Below are positions 9,520-19,688 of a DNA stretch of 64,000 nucleotides, piece after piece. Each line of letters opens with the position of its first letter. The stretch's first letter is position 1. Under the pieces are notes generated by a model. The model saw only the letters and a list, made by a program, of their open reading frames with translations, was not told the DNA's origin and made no database searches. The stretch is from Stagonosporopsis chrysanthemi (taxonomy: Eukaryota; Ascomycota; Dothideomycetes; Pleosporales; Didymellaceae), in assembly GCA_022560025.1 (NCBI GenBank), contig JAFISE010000008.1:124001-188000 (forward strand), written 5' to 3'. The translations under genes and the position numbers were made by a program.

Positions 9520-12236
9520 ATGATTGCCGGTCGTGGTAGGCAGCGAATCCGGCCGCCCCGCAGAGTATGTTATCTTCACTTTACCTTCCTCGCGGGAGGT
9601 TCATACTATGCCTTCAGCCGCTCCTGCTGTTGCTGAATCTTGCCGACCACACCACTAACAATGCGGCGAATCCAGGGGTTACACGGCGACGAGATTGATT
9701 TCGAGAACACGTGGGCAACTATCGAGGCTGCCTTCCGCGAGATACACACAAAGAATGCTTCGAAGCTGTCGTACGAGGAGCTCTATCGTCACGCATACCG
9801 CATCGTCTTGAAGAAGAAAGGCGAAGACCTGTACCGAAACGTCCACGAGTTTGAACGCAAGTGGCTGAGCAGTGAAGTACGCGCCGCTATTCAGCAGCTG
9901 CTCTCACCCAACCTGCTTGTTGGCGCGCAGAGCCTGGGTGGCACAACCGCGAATGAGCGACGAGTTGCTGGCGAGAAGTTTCTCAAGGGTTTAAAGCAGG
10001 CATGGGGAGACCATCAGGTCTGCATGAGCATGTTGGCAGATGTGCTCATGTACATGGTAAGTGGCGCTCCTTGCGCCCACAAATGCTTTATGTCACCAAT
10101 ACTGACTGCTACAGGACCGCGTCTATTGCGCAGACCACCGCCGACCATCGATCTTCAACGCCGCTATGGTTCTCTTCCGCGATGAAATTCTGCGCTCACC
10201 CATCTCCGATCATGATGCGCGCCTACTACTGGGCCTACTGAATCACGTCATCTTGGACCAAATCCAAATGGAGCGCGACGGCGATGTCATCGACAAACAT
10301 CTTATCAAATCATGCGTGTGGATGCTGGAAGGGCTTCACGAAGAAGAGACTGAGGCAGAAGAGCAGCGTCTATACAACGTCTCATTCGAGCGGGAGTATT
10401 TGGATACCAGCAGAGACTTCTACAAGAGCGAGTCGGAGCTGTTATTGCGCGACTCTGATGCTGGCGCCTATTGTAGATATGCGCGAAGAAGAATCTACGA
10501 GGAAGACGAGCGATGCAAGCAGACCCTCCTGGAGAGCACGGGGCCGAAAATACAAAAGGTTGTTGAAGACGAGTTGATTAAGAACCGTATACATGAGCTA
10601 GTCGAGATGGAGAGCGGAGTACGGTACATGATCGACAACGACAGGATAGACGAGCTGAACCTCGTATATGATCTCAACCGGCGTGTTGATGAGAAGAAGT
10701 TGGAACTTACGCGGGCGATTCAAAAACGAATCGTCGACTCAGGCACGGACGTGAATAACGACGCCATCACTGCATCACAAGCTGTACCTCCGGCACCTAT
10801 TGCAGCGCCTGCGGCCGATGCCGCAGATAAGAACAAGAAGATTGTGCAGGAAAAGAGCATCAACCAGCAAACAGTCGCTGCTATCAAATGGGTCGAGGAT
10901 GTTCTCACGCTCAAGGATAAGTTCGACCGCATCTGGCGTGAATCGTTTGAGTCCGACGCTCTCTTGCAGCAAGCAGTCACCAGGAGCTTCGCTGAGTTCA
11001 TCAATTCACCAACTTTCCCACGGTCTTCCGAGTACATCTCGCTCTTCATCGACGAGAACATGAAGAAGGGTATCAAGGGCAAGACCGAAACAGAAATTGA
11101 CGCTGTTCTTGAGAAGGCTATCATCTTGCTTCGATACGTCCAAGACAAGGATCTTTTCGAACGCTACTACAAGAAACACTTGTGCAGGCGATTGTTGATG
11201 AACAAATCGATCAGTAACGAGGTCGAGAAGCAGATGATATCAAAGATGAAGATCGAGCTTGGCAACAATTTCACACTAAAGCTGGAGGCCATGTTCAAGG
11301 ATATGACCATATCAGAGGAACTTACTGCAGGCTTCAAGAAGCATGTCGAAGGACTCGGCGAGAAGGATCCCAAACGCATCGATCTCAACATCAACGTGCT
11401 TACTAGCATGACATGGTCGCTTGAGACTATGGGTGGTACTGTCGAAGACGGAGAAGGTCGCTCGCGATGCAACTTTCCCACTGCCGTGGAAAAGGTCAAG
11501 CGTGGATTCGAAAAGTTCTACAACGAAAAGCATTCCGGACGCCAGCTTACTTGGCTGGCTAACATGGGTTCGGCGGACATCCGAGCCACATTCAAGAAAG
11601 TGCAGCAGAAGGACGGGTCTTTCAAAGAGCGGCGTCATGAGCTCAACGTACCGACTTACGGCATGGTTATTCTGCTTTTATTCAACGACTTGACCGCTGA
11701 TCAGCACTTGACCTTTGAAGAGATTCAAGCACAGACAAATATTCCTGCCCCCGACCTTATCAGGAACCTACAGTCTCTTGCTGTTGCACCCAAGACGCGC
11801 ATCTTGATCAAGGAGCCAATGTCCAAGGACGTGAAACCATCCGATAAGTTCTTCTTCAACGAGGGCTTCAACGGAAAGTTTGTCAAGATCAAGGTTGGCG
11901 TGATTAGCAGCGGCAATAAGGTTGAAAGTGATCGAGAGCGACGAGAAACCGAGAAGAAGAATGATGATTCACGACAGTTCTGCATCGAGGCTGCAGTTGT
12001 TCGAATCATGAAGTACGTATTCATGCTGATTTCCATCTCACCCTTCCTAACAGCGCAACAGGCAACGTAAGGAACTGTCGCATCAGCAGCTCATCCTCGA
12101 AACTCTCAGCCAGCTTGCTGGTCAATTCAAACCTGAAGTCAATATGGTCAAGAAGCGCATAGAGTCACTCATTGAGCGCGAGTATCTGGAGCGCATCGAC
12201 GGGGCGAAGATAGATTCTTATCGGTACCTCGCGTAG
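9520..12236 (+). CDS. CUL3: Cullin-3, scaffold of a BTB-type ubiquitin ligase
   Basis: Exons 9520-9564, 9676-10056, 10115-12012 and 12062-12236 give 832 aa. The 15-codon first exon ([15 protein letters not shown]) joins [13 protein letters not shown], the usual cullin-3 N terminus. The ATGs at 9640 and 9661 lie inside the first intron, whose branch CACTAAC sits about 17 nt before the acceptor. The cullin repeats follow, then the cullin homology domain (residues ~410-690: [33 protein letters not shown]) and a winged-helix tail with the neddylation lysine in [18 protein letters not shown], which is restored only by the last splice. CUL3 binds BTB adaptors at its N terminus and RBX1-E2 at its C terminus, and is activated by NEDD8. 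Length is normal. Confidence 0.95.
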
Positions 12237-15110
12237 ACGGTGGTGTTTTGGCATCGCGTGACGGGCGTTTGGTGAGCATTGCATTTGGGCAAATTCCCCT
12301 GGCGGTCTGCATAGCATGGCGTACGGTACAAGGAAGACATCTCTGACCTGAGGAAAGTACAGGCGTCTACATTTAATCTGGGGGCATGACATAATGTCTC
12401 ACCATGAAGAATTGAATTGAAAACCATTGCAAGCCACACATTTCAGAATCCCACCCCCTTCTTCATTGCTTGGGACGCTGTCGGCGCTGTTGGCGGCAAC
12501 GCGAGAGACCGGGTCTGCTAGAATCATGACGGCTGTCGCGAGTTGTCGTTGAGCGTTTCAAAACGAACACTGACAATGAACAACGCTACCGCTGTAGTGA
12601 AACGAACCACGCGGAGACGAGTAGCACCGCGATAAGTCAGGGCGTAACCGTTCGGGCACATCAGCCCTGTTTGTGCTGTACAAGGTAGCTCCTTGGTGAT
12701 TAGGAAGGAAGTCACGTTGGCTGAACCAGTTCTTATGGCTCAGCCTGCTTGCAGTGGTCGGGGAAGTGCTCTGGAAGCGCTCTGGAAAATCGGCGATCCA
12801 ACTTAAGATTTTTATAAGAAGGAGCTTGTTTCTTTCGGCTGATCAGATTTCCATACTGCTCTTACTGAATCTTCTTTAACCGCTACAACTAACGCAGGTT
12901 GCAATAAAATCTTGACTTTAACAGCCTGGTAGCGAACAATTAACACTACATGTCTGCGCAATTAGATGTAGCGAATTCGTTATGGGATTCGTAGCCAACT
13001 TAGGAATCTATTGTATTCCCACGAACGACCGCGTAAGAGAAACGAGTGTCTTCGTACTGCTCATACGTTTGCTGTCGCTTTGCAAATAACCTCTAATAGA
13101 CACTTCGGTTACTTTCTAGAACCTGTGTGCCTGCTTTTCAACCACACAATTTTCTTGAGTAAATCACTTATGTCGCAGCGAGCCCAAAGCCAACGTCACA
13201 ACTCCCCAACATCGAGTCAAGCGATTAGTCATGATGGTGTTGGGAGATGAAAACTGGTTCAGCGTTGCAGCGATGCACATCTTGCACAAGCTCTGCATAA
13301 CGCTAATATAGTGTGAGAACAGGCTTATCGATTAGCTGCGAATTTCCTTCTTCTCGGCTTCCCATTGGCCAAATTACTCAAGTCCACATATAAGTCAGCA
13401 AATCAAGCACAAGATAGTGTGAGGTGGTAAGAATTGTGGAAATGCCACACAGCGAGCGCGAAGGGTGGGGAGACAGTTCTCGAGCGCAAATCTGAGGTGT
13501 GTGTGGAGAAGCAGCAAGATCGCAACGGCGCACCTTGGGCATCATGCATGAAGTGGACCTTGATGACGTTGAGACGTGGCAGTCGGAGCCAGAAGGCCCG
13601 GACGCTGAGGAGCCGGTCCGACAGTACTACTCAGCTTGCGAAAACGCAAATGATGTCGAGAGCTGTGCTGAGGTGCGACACCAGTTGAGAATAGAAAGCC
13701 CCTGCATCCACATCTCTAAAAGGAAGCACTCTTGCAGCAACTCGCCTGGTCAAACACGCGGCTCCCAACACGTGGAACCGTGCGACCACAGCGCTGGAAT
13801 TGAAGGTGACCCTTGATATCTTTGTTCTGCCGGTGGGCAACAGAACTCTTTGTCATTGAACAAAGGAACAAAATAAAGATTGAAGCATTACGACACGAGC
13901 TGATTGCGAACAAAGCGCAGTCGCGTGCGGCAGCCCCCGGCTGTGCAGTCAATGTGCACGGTAGAATCTCGTATTCCCACATCCCATTGCGCGTCGTAAG
14001 CCCAGTGTCCGTCGTGCCGCGCCGGTGCGCCTTCCTTTTCAGTGTGGGTAGTTGCAAGGGCAGGACACAGCCGCCACGTTGCTTGCTCCAACTTCGACGC
14101 AATATGTACTTCTCCAGCAAAGAAGTAATGCTGCACGGTGATGAAACTACTGGTTGCGCAACAGCGTGCACAATCGTCATCTCCTATTTCTAGCACTCAA
14201 TAAATTGCCGAGTCGATCCCCCAAAGGAAATGAAGACGCCGCCGGGGTTGCCAAGTTGGTGCGGCCAACAACAACATCCCGGTCGAGCGAACGCAGCGAA
14301 GACGGATGACATGCATGTCGCCTGCAGTGGGACGATGTGCAGTGGAGTGATACAATAGCGCAATATGGGACGGCTGAGGTTCGCCAAGTGAGATCGTTTG
14401 CATTTTATGTAGGATGAGTAGAGCCTAGATCACCATCAAAATGACATTGACCTTGGATCAACACCACAATCTGGAGGATGTGCAACCACCTGCCGCTCAT
14501 TACTTTTGGTCTCATCCCCTGGCGGCTGTTCCTGACGGGTGCGCGGGTTCCTGAATGGTTGAAACAGCGGCGCTCGACGGCGTTGAACAAGGCAGCGCCA
14601 CCACGGGCGCGCTGAGCAACTCAAGCTTTTGTCACGCCGATCAATGACCAGCATCAGGAGTCCTCTTGCAGGTGAACGGCCGATGTCCTAGGCGCAGCGA
14701 CGACTATTACTGGCTGCAGGGCTTACTGTCTTGACAGGGTCACCTTAACGCTCACCCCCCTGGTCGCCAGCCGCCATCTCGATCCTTAGCACAACCAGGA
14801 CGGGAAAAGTTTGTTTGCTAAAGCGCTCACTGCCGCTGCAAGAAAGCCTTCCAGACCTAGCCCTAGCCATGGGGTCCGCTCATCCCGTTTTCGTATATGA
14901 ACTGATGTGACCCCGTACCCCCATCTCTCCCGCAACGTCCCAAACTCCCACCAGAGCTGTCGCAGTCTTTCCCTACGAGCATTAGCTCTCCACGTTCTGT
15001 CGAACATCACACTCACTTTTGCAACCCCGCTTCAGCCCTGGTCGGCTCGTTCCCTGCGCTTTTTACGAAGTCGCCTGTCAGCTCACAAGATACCCTACAT
15101 ATCCATCATC
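12237..15110. other. 2.9-kb gene-poor region, partly AT-rich
   Basis: No recognisable gene was found between CUL3 and the GH128 gene. About 12790-13430 is richer in A+T than its surroundings and broken by stops in all frames, which could be old repeat or transposon debris, but no terminal repeats or transposase motifs can be shown. The last ~200 bp (14900-15110) is pyrimidine-rich and is the likely 5' UTR and promoter of the GH128 gene. One weak candidate ORF at 13499-13816 is listed separately. Confidence 0.4.
13499..13816 (+). CDS. Doubtful small hypothetical ORF
   Basis: An uninterrupted 105-codon frame inside an otherwise empty region. The middle part is acidic (MHEVDLDDVETWQSEPEGPD) and then contains two spaced cysteines (YYSACENANDVESC). 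A TATA-like ATATAAG lies about 110 nt upstream at 13388. I recognise no family, no signal peptide and no improving introns. It may be a chance ORF. Confidence 0.15.
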   Translation: MCGEAARSQRRTLGIMHEVDLDDVETWQSEPEGPDAEEPVRQYYSACENANDVESCAEVRHQLRIESPCIHISKRKHSCSNSPGQTRGSQHVEPCDHSAGIEGDP

Positions 15111-16490
15111 ATGTCTGCCATGACCAAGCTCAGCCTTTTGGCTCTCTTCGGCGCCGCCGCCGCTCACCCTTCCTACGGTGCTCACTCCAAGTTCCATTCT
15201 AAGCCCGCTGGAAAGCCGTACCCCACTGGCGGCTGGTCTGGCAACTACAACAGCACCCGGATCCCCGCCGGTACTGCTTCCTACGAGCAGGGCAAGACAA
15301 CTACCATTGATGTCACCTCTACCTCCACGACTACTCTCTACACCACCATTTACGGCACTGCTTCCCAGTCTGCTGTAGTCGAGAACGTTTCCTCCAAGCC
15401 TGCTGGCAGCCAGTGCGGCCCCGCCACCGTCACCGTCACTGCTACTGAGAAGGCCACTGTCACCGTCACCCCCGGTGCGTCTTCTGCTTACTCCGCTGGT
15501 GTTGTTTCCTCTTCCGTGGTCCTTCCTTCCAAGGCCAGCGAGTACGAGGCCTCCAGCTACATCGTCGTCTCGTCGACTCCCGCTGCCGAGACTTCTTCCA
15601 AGCCTGCTGTTGCTACCTCGTCCAAGGCTGAGGAGTACGAGGCTTCTACTCCCGCTCCCTCCCTCCCTGCCATCACCTCGCTGGCTCAGCAGGACTACAG
15701 CACCGCTGCCGTCTCCTCCGCTGCCGCTTCTTCCTCCTCCGGCGCCCCCAAGCCATCCGGCGCCCCCACCTACAGCGGAACCAAGCGTGGTCTTGCCTAC
15801 AATGACGGTGAGCTCTGCTCTTCCTTCGGCTCAAAGTTCGGCTTCGCCTACAACTGGGCCCAGACCGAGAGCAAGGATGTCGGTGCTCCTTTCATCCCCA
15901 TGATGCACAAACTTTCCGACTCCACTGCTGAGGAGTGGTTAGCCAACGTCGACAAGGCTGTCAAGGGTGGCTCTAAGGTCGTCATGGGTTTCAACGAGCC
16001 CGATCACGCTGAGCAGGCCAACTTGTCCCCGGAGGCTGCCTGCGCCGGTTGGAAGGACTACATGAACCCCATCGCCTCTGCCCACCCCGATATCACCATT
16101 CTGGGACCCAGTGTGACAAATGGCCCTGCCCCTATGGGAATTTCTTGGTTAGATCGCTTCCACGAGGGCTGCCCCGACGCCATCGTCCACGCTACCAACA
16201 TTCACTTCTACGACATCTACGACGACGCCACTATCGACCGCTTCAAGGCTCAGGTCGAGAAGGCCGCCGCCAACTACGGCAAGCCTGTCTGGATCACCGA
16301 GTTCGGCCTCAACCCCGGTTCTGCCTCTGAGGAGCAGGCCACTACCTTCCTCAAGCAGGCCATGGAGTACTGCGACTCTTCCGACAAGGTCCAGGGTTAC
16401 TCTTGGTTCATGGTTGGTAAGGGCGAGAACCAGCTCAACACCGACTCCGGTCTCTCCGCCCTCGGCCAGCTCTACGCCGGCTCTTCGTAA
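15111..16490 (+). CDS. GH128 glucanase, Ser/Thr-rich cell-wall protein
   Basis: Single exon, 459 aa. The start at 15111 is chosen because it opens directly on a signal peptide (MSAMTKLSLLALFGAAAAHP); the frame stays open 68 codons upstream, but that part reads like 5' UTR. Residues ~20-220 are a Ser/Thr/Ala/Pro-rich, probably O-mannosylated stalk. The C-terminal ~235 residues form a GH128 (glycosyl hydrolase catalytic core, Asl1-like) domain beginning KRGLAYNDG, with the acid/base Glu in MGFNEPDH and the nucleophile Glu in VWITEFGLNP. The family acts on beta-1,3-glucan in the fungal wall. No GPI signal is seen at the C terminus. Codon use is strongly C-ending, suggesting high expression. Confidence 0.9.
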   Translation: MSAMTKLSLLALFGAAAAHPSYGAHSKFHSKPAGKPYPTGGWSGNYNSTRIPAGTASYEQGKTTTIDVTSTSTTTLYTTIYGTASQSAVVENVSSKPAGSQCGPATVTVTATEKATVTVTPGASSAYSAGVVSSSVVLPSKASEYEASSYIVVSSTPAAETSSKPAVATSSKAEEYEASTPAPSLPAITSLAQQDYSTAAVSSAAASSSSGAPKPSGAPTYSGTKRGLAYNDGELCSSFGSKFGFAYNWAQTESKDVGAPFIPMMHKLSDSTAEEWLANVDKAVKGGSKVVMGFNEPDHAEQANLSPEAACAGWKDYMNPIASAHPDITILGPSVTNGPAPMGISWLDRFHEGCPDAIVHATNIHFYDIYDDATIDRFKAQVEKAAANYGKPVWITEFGLNPGSASEEQATTFLKQAMEYCDSSDKVQGYSWFMVGKGENQLNTDSGLSALGQLYAGSS

Positions 16491-17227
16491 ATGAGGGCGT
16501 TGTGAGGGGAGGAGGGCGTTCCATGGTTTTCTTGTAAAAGGATGATATACCCACGTGTTATTGGGTTCTGTTTATTTTTTAATTTCTTATGTCTAAGCTA
16601 TTGTCAGAGGGGGATTGGTGTAGCGAATTCGAATCACTGAATGGAGGTGTACATTGAAACACATCGTCTTCATGCTTGCAAGTCTGTGCTGCGTGATATC
16701 TCAGAGCGGATGAGGCTGATCGATAGCTCGTATTCATTACAGCTGTGGCTAGCCAAGGGGTGATCATCAAACGTACCACACCACAGTGTCTGGGCACCGC
16801 CACCAGCGCTAAGACTCCCCAAGCCAGCTAAGACTATTTGACATCGTCCCGAAAGTCTATCCCTATTCACATCTGCATACGACTCGGGTGTCACTATGTC
16901 CATCACATCTACATTCGAGCGCTGTACCGAGGCAGAAACAGAGCATCTCCTTCCATGGCAGAAGCTGATAGGTCAGCGTTGGAATGCGGTCCGTCCAACC
17001 ACAGCACTTAGACCAACGCACAGCCTCAAGTCAGCATGACAGCATCATGCGCAGCCTTGCGCAGCAGTCAAACATTTGGACTGCGATAAATAGACATATG
17101 TTGCAACACTCTCGCGTAGGCTTTAATCACATCCCTTGCAAAGTTCCAGAATTCGAACAACACCGTACACTTTGCGACCACCTAGTGTGTTTCTCCCCCC
17201 CCCCCCCTCTACCTAACTGCTCTTGTC
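16491..17227. other. Intergenic region between GH128 gene and 81-aa gene
   Basis: The GH128 3' UTR (T-rich near 16565-16590) is followed by sequence without a recognisable gene. The last part is the promoter and leader of the small gene at 17228 and ends in a 13-C tract listed separately. Confidence 0.4.
17195..17207 (+). repeat. 13-nt poly-C tract in 5' leader
   Basis: An uninterrupted run of 13 C starts after TTCT and ends 20 nt before the ATG at 17228. It is the longest homopolymer I noticed in the window and would lie in the 5' UTR of the small gene. Confidence 0.8.
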
Positions 17228-17527
17228 ATGGACATAGCAGGCCTCGAGTCCCTCGCTGGCGGCCGCACAGGCGGACACCCTTACAGCGGCCCCGATGGTG
17301 AGAAGCGGTTCGCGAAGATGAAGGAGAACGTCGTCAAGGAGTGGGAGGAGGAGCAGAGTACGTTCGCCTTACGCATTTACTGAGCAGGAACGCAGTTGCT
17401 GATGGGCATAGAGAGGAAAGCGGAGCAGGCAAGATTCGAAGAGGAAAAGAAAGGCCAGGTTGGGGGTGAAGCAACAGTGAAGGAGGGGAGGTTGAGCAGG
17501 TTGCGGACGAAGCTATTGGGACGTTGA
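17228..17527 (+). CDS. Small charged hypothetical protein, 81 aa
   Basis: Exons 17228-17357 and 17412-17527, joined across a 54-nt intron (GTACGT, branch GCTGAT, acceptor CATAG), give 81 aa. The N-terminal part contains GGRTGGHPYSGPDGEKRF. The rest is a highly charged helix (KENVVKEWEEEQKRKAEQAR, then FEEEKKGQ) and a basic end (LRTKLLGR). The splice makes a continuous charged heptad-like stretch, which supports it. There is no signal peptide or membrane span, and I cannot assign a function. The ATG context (gtcATGG) is reasonable. Confidence 0.6.
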
Positions 17528-18177
17528 GAGGGTGTGGATGGTGTTTTGTGGATGGCAAATGCAGGTGCGATTACATTGGGACCTTTGCCGGTGTAGACAG
17601 TGACAATGACTAGCACACGCAATGAAACTGTATCATCTCATCTTCAAGAAAAGAAATAGTGAGGCGTAGTAGATAAACACGACTTGATCATCAAGCTCAG
17701 CTCATGGCAGGTTGAAGACATCGACGAAGTGAACAAACTTGAAATACATCTCGGATGCCCTTCAAAGCCAATCACACGAGTTGAACGCACGCGACCCTTG
17801 GTATAGACAAATATTGCTTGGCTGATACGGGCGTCAAATTGTCAATCTTTGATGGTACAATCACATCAGCGTCTTATCCGTGAGAGCTAGGTGAGACCCA
17901 GCTTGTCAATATAGCCGGGAGGGTATCTGGTTATGTGCCTTGTCTACTACGTAAAATTGCTTACGCGAAGTTATTGTGAAGGACTTCAGTATAAATACTC
18001 GTCTTACTGTTCGATAGACTACCTTTTCAGCAACATGACACACGCTTTTCCATTCCCAACGACGAGATCTCGCCCCCGCTGCAGGATTCAGGATATTGTC
18101 TCAACAATGGAACACCCATTTCGCATCCTGCTGAAAGAGACCCGCTACAATCGGTACTGACGCCTCATGTAACACCT
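17528..18177. other. Convergent intergenic region
   Basis: 650 bp between the 3' ends of the 81-aa gene and the leftward cyclase gene. A 42-codon ORF at 18034-18162 follows a TATAAATA at about 17990, but nothing else supports it. No repeat or terminator-like structure was recognised. Confidence 0.35.
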
Positions 18178-19318
18178 CTAAAAGATCGCTACAGCATTCG
18201 GAGGACTCGCCACGCCACTGGGCACCTATTCTCTTATTAGCGAAAGCTCTCGAATCGCAATCCAATTATCAGGGTCACACTCACCTTCAATGGCACACTG
18301 CTGACAAAACACGTATACCTCCCCAATTCTTCTGCCTTGTCGCACAACCGCTCCAGATCCCACATCTCACCAATCATGACACCCCATCCACCCAGCAACC
18401 ACTGGTGCAGAAGACCGCCGCCTTGCATTTCGCCCTCCCACTCTTCGCCTTTCCAGAGGCCACCGGGCTTGTTGTGATCGCCCACCAGCGGTGCCATCTC
18501 AAAGGATGGTGCATCACTGATTCCATTAGCTTCAATTCCACAGATCCATATCGAGGCGAAGGAACCTACCCAGCAACCGCCACAAACCCGCTCTTCCAGA
18601 TCCAACTCAACGCCTCCTTGCTACTCTCCACGCCCGCAAACGCCGGCGGCTTCCCCGCCAACGCCTTCCTCTCCTCCTCGCCCAACTTCTCATACTGCGC
18701 CGTAAACCCAGTCCGCAAGAGCAACAAATCCCCATCTCGGGGCTGCACACCAGCCAACTCGACCATCTCCCTCAACGCGCCCGGCGTAATCGCATGGCTA
18801 CTCAACGCATCCACGCCGTCCTTCCCCTTCTTGGCCAAGTACCGCGGATAATCCAATATCACGCCCCTTGCCGTGATGCCCCCCGCGTGCGCCACGCGAT
18901 CAATTCCAATGACGCCGCGGCTCTCGAGATCCGCCTGCGTGCGGCCGCCGTAGTAGCGGCGGGACTGCTGATACCCGTAGTGGCGGAAGCCGTCCCACTG
19001 GGAGGACGACTGGGTGTTGATGTCCAGATGGTCGTCGTTGACGGTGCGTTTGGTGCCGTCCGGGTGCGTGCGGTTTTCCATGCGCCAGCCGAAAGGTGGG
19101 CGCCCAAAGGATGGGTGCGACGGCAGGTTGAGGTACCAGTCCAGCGAGATGCGGTCGCCGGTTTGGATTTCCTTGGAGGCGGCGCGCACGGTGTGCGGCG
19201 TTAGCATGTTGAGCGCGCCGAGCTCATCGTCGAAGCCGTAGAGGCCCCATGCATTGCCTGGGGGGCCTTCTTTGTCCAAGGGAAGGTCGGAGAAGGGGGG
19301 TCTAGTTGGTCGTTCCAT
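18178..19318 (-). CDS. Cyclase-family (kynurenine-formamidase-like fold) hydrolase
   Basis: Exons 18570-19318, 18285-18516 and 18178-18225 give 342 aa. Introns are GTAGGT..CAG (53 nt) and GTGAGT..TAG (59 nt). The final 16-codon exon restores the family ending VPSGVASPPNAVAIF. The core has HLDINTQSSSQWDGFRHYGY in the position of the metal-binding HxGTHxDxPxH motif of the PF04199 cyclase/arylformamidase fold, then RGVILDYPRY and DLLLLRTGFTAQY. The start MERPTRPPFSDLP is preferred; the frame is open 47 codons further up. Fungal members are metal-dependent hydrolases of unknown substrate, probably cytosolic. The 370-bp upstream gap has GATA-type sites. Confidence 0.82.
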
Positions 19319-19522
19319 GGTGATTGGTTGTGGGATAGTGGTTTGGTGTTGTAGTGAGCCGACTGCCACAAGTCCCTTGTGGGATTGTGAGCGCAAGGTG
19401 TCCCCCCCAAAGACGTGCTTTTGTATACGTATTGAGTTGCAGATCGTGAAGCTAGCCACTGACGTCCATGGTGTTGGTGGGCACGTGGTGGGGTAGCGGG
19501 GACGCCTCCGCTCTTGAAGATG

Positions 19523-19550
19523 TTATCCGGATAAATCATGCGTTATCCGG
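19523..19550. promoter_or_regulatory. GATA-type palindrome and repeat upstream of cyclase gene
   Basis: TTATCCGGATAA at 19523-19534 is a perfect 12-bp palindrome containing two inverted GATAA half-sites. GTTATCCGG occurs at 19522-19530 and again at 19542-19550, exactly 20 bp apart. This lies about 205-232 bp upstream of the leftward cyclase start codon. AreA/NIT2-family GATA factors bind HGATAR sites; their involvement is inference. Confidence 0.45.
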
Positions 19551-19688
19551 TAAGAGCAGTACTATCAATCGGTGATGTGCCGAGTCACTCGAACTGGATA
19601 CGCTCTCTTTCATGGTGATCATTATGTGATACATTAGCGCATTATATACAAGTAGTCATCTCAGCGTTTGCAACATCACCAACATCTC

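Noticed and set aside
9640..9675. ATG at 9640/9661 as CUL3 start
   Set aside because: Inside an intron with a good branch point; the upstream exon gives the conserved N terminus.
14907..15110. Upstream in-frame start of the GH128 gene
   Set aside because: It would hide the signal peptide behind 68 residues; the region is pyrimidine-rich like a leader.
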